A DNA stretch of 7,188 nt from Verrucomicrobiota bacterium (GTDB taxonomy: Bacteria; Verrucomicrobiota; Verrucomicrobiia; Limisphaerales; CAIQOK01). Made by a program: the position numbers and the translations under genes. Position 1 is the first letter of the stretch, and each line of letters begins with the position of its first letter. The notes beneath the pieces were generated by a model that saw only the letters and a list, made by a program, of their open reading frames with translations, ran no database searches and was not told the DNA's origin. The DNA is taken from contig JANYDP010000265.1 in assembly GCA_025363535.1 (NCBI GenBank), positions 1 to 7,188 of the forward strand. The letters are read 5' to 3'. Positions 5,367 to 7,188 of the stretch are shown here, piece by piece.

Positions 5367-7188
5367 TTATTTTTTCCTGCGGGCAGCCGGGGCCGGCGAT
5401 GGCGAATTTCCACCACCCGCCGAGGACAGAGATACGGTGCAGGCGACGGTGGTGCCGCGGCTCGACGGAGATTCTATGGTGACGGTGCCGCCAATCATGG
5501 CCGACCGGTAGCGCATGATCCTCAGCCCCATGCCGGTTTTTTTCCGCTGCCGGGCGGGCCGGCCGGTACCGTCGTCTTGAATGGCCAGCGTGATCCGGCC
5601 GGCGGCGGTGGAAAGGCGGATATGGATGCGGCCCGGCTTGCCGTGCTTGATGGCGTTGGTGATGGCCTCCTGCGCGATCCGGAACAGGTGCGTGGCGACA
5701 ACATTGTCCGCGATCATGACCGGGCGGCGGCAGGTGAAACGGTAGCCGACTTTGAACAGCATTTTCGTCCGCTCGGCCAATGTCTGGAGCGCCACCATCA
5801 AGCCGTTGGGCTCCGGCTCCACCGGATGAATGCCGCGGGCGAGATGGCGCGTCTGGGCGATGGCTTCGTACACTACTTCCAAAATCCGCCCCAACTCGCG
5901 GGACTCCGCCAGACCTTTGACGACGAGCTGGTCGCGCAGACTGCTGGTCAGGTACGCCGTGCCCACCAGGAGCTGGCCGAGTCCGTCGTGCAAGTCTTGG
6001 GCGATGCGGCGGTATTCCCGTTCACCCACCTGGAGGATTTCACTTTCCAGTTCGCGGCGATCCGTGATGTCGCGCAAAAAAACCGAGGAGTACTGAAATT
6101 GTTCCTTGTCCCACAACGGGTGGGCGTCCACCAGCACATGACGGATGGAGCCGTCCCGACGGCGGCGCGTTATCGGAAAATTGCGGACGGTCTCGTGGTT
6201 GGCCAGCCGCTCCAGCAGTTCGCGTCCCTGCGCGCAATCCGCGCAGAACTTGTTGAAAAATTGTCCCACGTAATCCGCCGCCGTGTAGCCAAGCAGATCC
6301 AGTTGGGCCAGGTTCGCGCGCAGGATGGTGCCGCTGGCGGACAGCCAAACCAGGCCAATGGGAGCCTGCTCGAAAAAAGTCGCCAGATGATGCTCGCTGC
6401 GCCGCAGCGCTTCTTCCGCGCGCTTGCGCTCGGTGATGTCCCGGCCTTCAGGAATGAGCCAGATCACGCGGCCACGCTCATCACGCACCGGTTTCAGCGA
6501 GAAGTCAATCGTATGCAGCGTACCATCGGTCGCCGGATGAGTGGTCTCGAAGCGGACAAATTTACCGGCGGCGGTCTGGCGGATCGCCGCCCGCAATTGT
6601 TTCTGCGAGGCGGCGGAATGGGTCCACCACGGGGTTTCCCAAAACGGTTTGCCGATGACTTGCTCGACGGGAATGCCGGCAAATTTCAGGGCGGATTGAT
6701 TGGCTTCCATGACGATGCCCCGACGATTCAGAAGGCCGATGAACTCGAAGGTATGATCCAGAACCGCCCGCGCCTTTTGTTCGCTGACTTGCAACGCGGC
6801 CTCTGCCCGCTTGCGTTCGGTGATGTCGGTGATGATGCCAATGACGCCGATGATTTCGCCCCGGGCGTTGCGGAGGGGGCTGGTCGAATTCGAAGCCCAG
6901 CCGGACCGGCCGCTTTGCGGCACATTAAAAGGCACCTCCACCGGGGGAACTGTTTCGCCCGCTAGGGCGCGATGCATATGATCAATAACGCCTGTCTCCC
7001 GCAGAAATGGGAAAACCTCCTCCGGGTGTTTGCCAATCACGGCGGCGGCGGGCAGACCGGTCAACTCCTCCATGAACGGGTTCCACACCAAGTGTTTCAA
7101 ATCGCGGCCATTGACGATGATGCCCTCTTTCGCACCGGCGATAATCTGCTGGTTGAACTGGCTGAACTCCCGCAAGGCCGCCTCCGCC
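5367..7188 (-). CDS. Multi-PAS hybrid-free sensor histidine kinase of the HPK7/NarX type (HisKA_3 plus HATPase), 5' end outside window
   Basis: The frame is open to the right edge; the visible N-terminal residues AEAALREFSQFNQQ resemble a PAS-connecting linker, so the true start lies beyond the window. Residue numbers count from the TTG at 7175. Three PAS/PAC units are seen: about 8-125, 130-255 and 260-375. The first two end with DITERKRAE and the third with DITDRRELE. A HisKA_3 dimerisation domain follows (about 385-455), with phospho-acceptor His396 in QDLHDGLGQ. The HATPase domain (about 490-585) has Asn507 (EAITNAIKHG), the D box Asp534-Asp535-Gly-Thr-Gly and the G box GMGLR (548-552). 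There is no membrane segment in the visible part, so at least this portion is cytoplasmic. The C-terminal tail (587-602) is Ser/Pro/Ala-rich and ends RRKK. The TAA is one base from the regulator's ATG, indicating a coupled two-gene operon. The signal sensed is unknown; bound haem or flavin cannot be inferred. Confidence 0.93.
   Translation of the reverse strand, partial: AEAALREFSQFNQQIIAGAKEGIIVNGRDLKHLVWNPFMEELTGLPAAAVIGKHPEEVFPFLRETGVIDHMHRALAGETVPPVEVPFNVPQSGRSGWASNSTSPLRNARGEIIGVIGIITDITERKRAEAALQVSEQKARAVLDHTFEFIGLLNRRGIVMEANQSALKFAGIPVEQVIGKPFWETPWWTHSAASQKQLRAAIRQTAAGKFVRFETTHPATDGTLHTIDFSLKPVRDERGRVIWLIPEGRDITERKRAEEALRRSEHHLATFFEQAPIGLVWLSASGTILRANLAQLDLLGYTAADYVGQFFNKFCADCAQGRELLERLANHETVRNFPITRRRRDGSIRHVLVDAHPLWDKEQFQYSSVFLRDITDRRELESEILQVGEREYRRIAQDLHDGLGQLLVGTAYLTSSLRDQLVVKGLAESRELGRILEVVYEAIAQTRHLARGIHPVEPEPNGLMVALQTLAERTKMLFKVGYRFTCRRPVMIADNVVATHLFRIAQEAITNAIKHGKPGRIHIRLSTAAGRITLAIQDDGTGRPARQRKKTGMGLRIMRYRSAMIGGTVTIESPSSRGTTVACTVSLSSAGGGNSPSPAPAARRKK

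Noticed and set aside
5316..5369. Kinase-regulator fusion by read-through of the kinase TAA
   Set aside because: The regulator frame is the same as the kinase frame across the TAA. However, the intervening residues are unremarkable, and an ATG with a ribosome site right after the stop is a simpler explanation.
4773..6965. 730-codon plus-strand open frame opposite the kinase and regulator
   Set aside because: The minus strand encodes unmistakable PAS, HisKA_3, HATPase and receiver motifs over the same bases. The plus frame has no recognisable domain.

Overview
The window looks like part of a GC-rich chromosome from a Verrucomicrobiota-type bacterium, probably of the soil or freshwater Pedosphaera/Limisphaerales kind. 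This rests on three things: a prepilin-like protein ending in the H-X9-DG motif common in the Planctomycetes-Verrucomicrobia group, a short DUF2934 protein, and a PAS-rich HPK7-type kinase paired with a NarL-type regulator. The assignment is inference from protein style; no rRNA or other marker gene is present. No tRNA, rRNA, CRISPR array, insertion sequence or integrase was seen.

Layout: nearly everything is read on the minus strand, so transcription runs from high to low coordinates. At the right edge (5367-7188) is the 3' part of a multi-PAS cytoplasmic histidine kinase. Almost overlapping it is its partner response regulator (4674-5315/5365), whose best start codon is out of frame with the rest of the gene. 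Next come an uncharacterised alpha/beta protein (3957-4544) and a DUF2934 protein (3671-3937), 19 bases apart and probably one operon. A strong intrinsic terminator (3488-3528) closes that block. A new transcription unit then starts from a promoter-like site that nearly abuts the ATG of a pseudopilin-like protein (2717-3346). After it comes a large membrane-anchored protein with zinc-finger modules and a PQQ-type beta-propeller (268-2607).

At the left edge, on the plus strand and converging on the propeller gene, is the C-terminal 46 codons of a YceK/YidQ-type (DUF1375) lipoprotein (1-141). The gap between the convergent genes holds a 10-bp tandem repeat and a nested imperfect inverted repeat.

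How the genes fit together: kinase and regulator form a signalling pair with an unknown signal. The two small proteins downstream may be co-transcribed with it, because no clear terminator separates them. The pseudopilin and propeller proteins are both envelope proteins and may share a transcript, but nothing in the sequence connects them mechanistically. The most notable irregularities are the apparent one-base frame break at the regulator's start, the zinc-finger/membrane/propeller architecture, and the probable leaderless pseudopilin mRNA.
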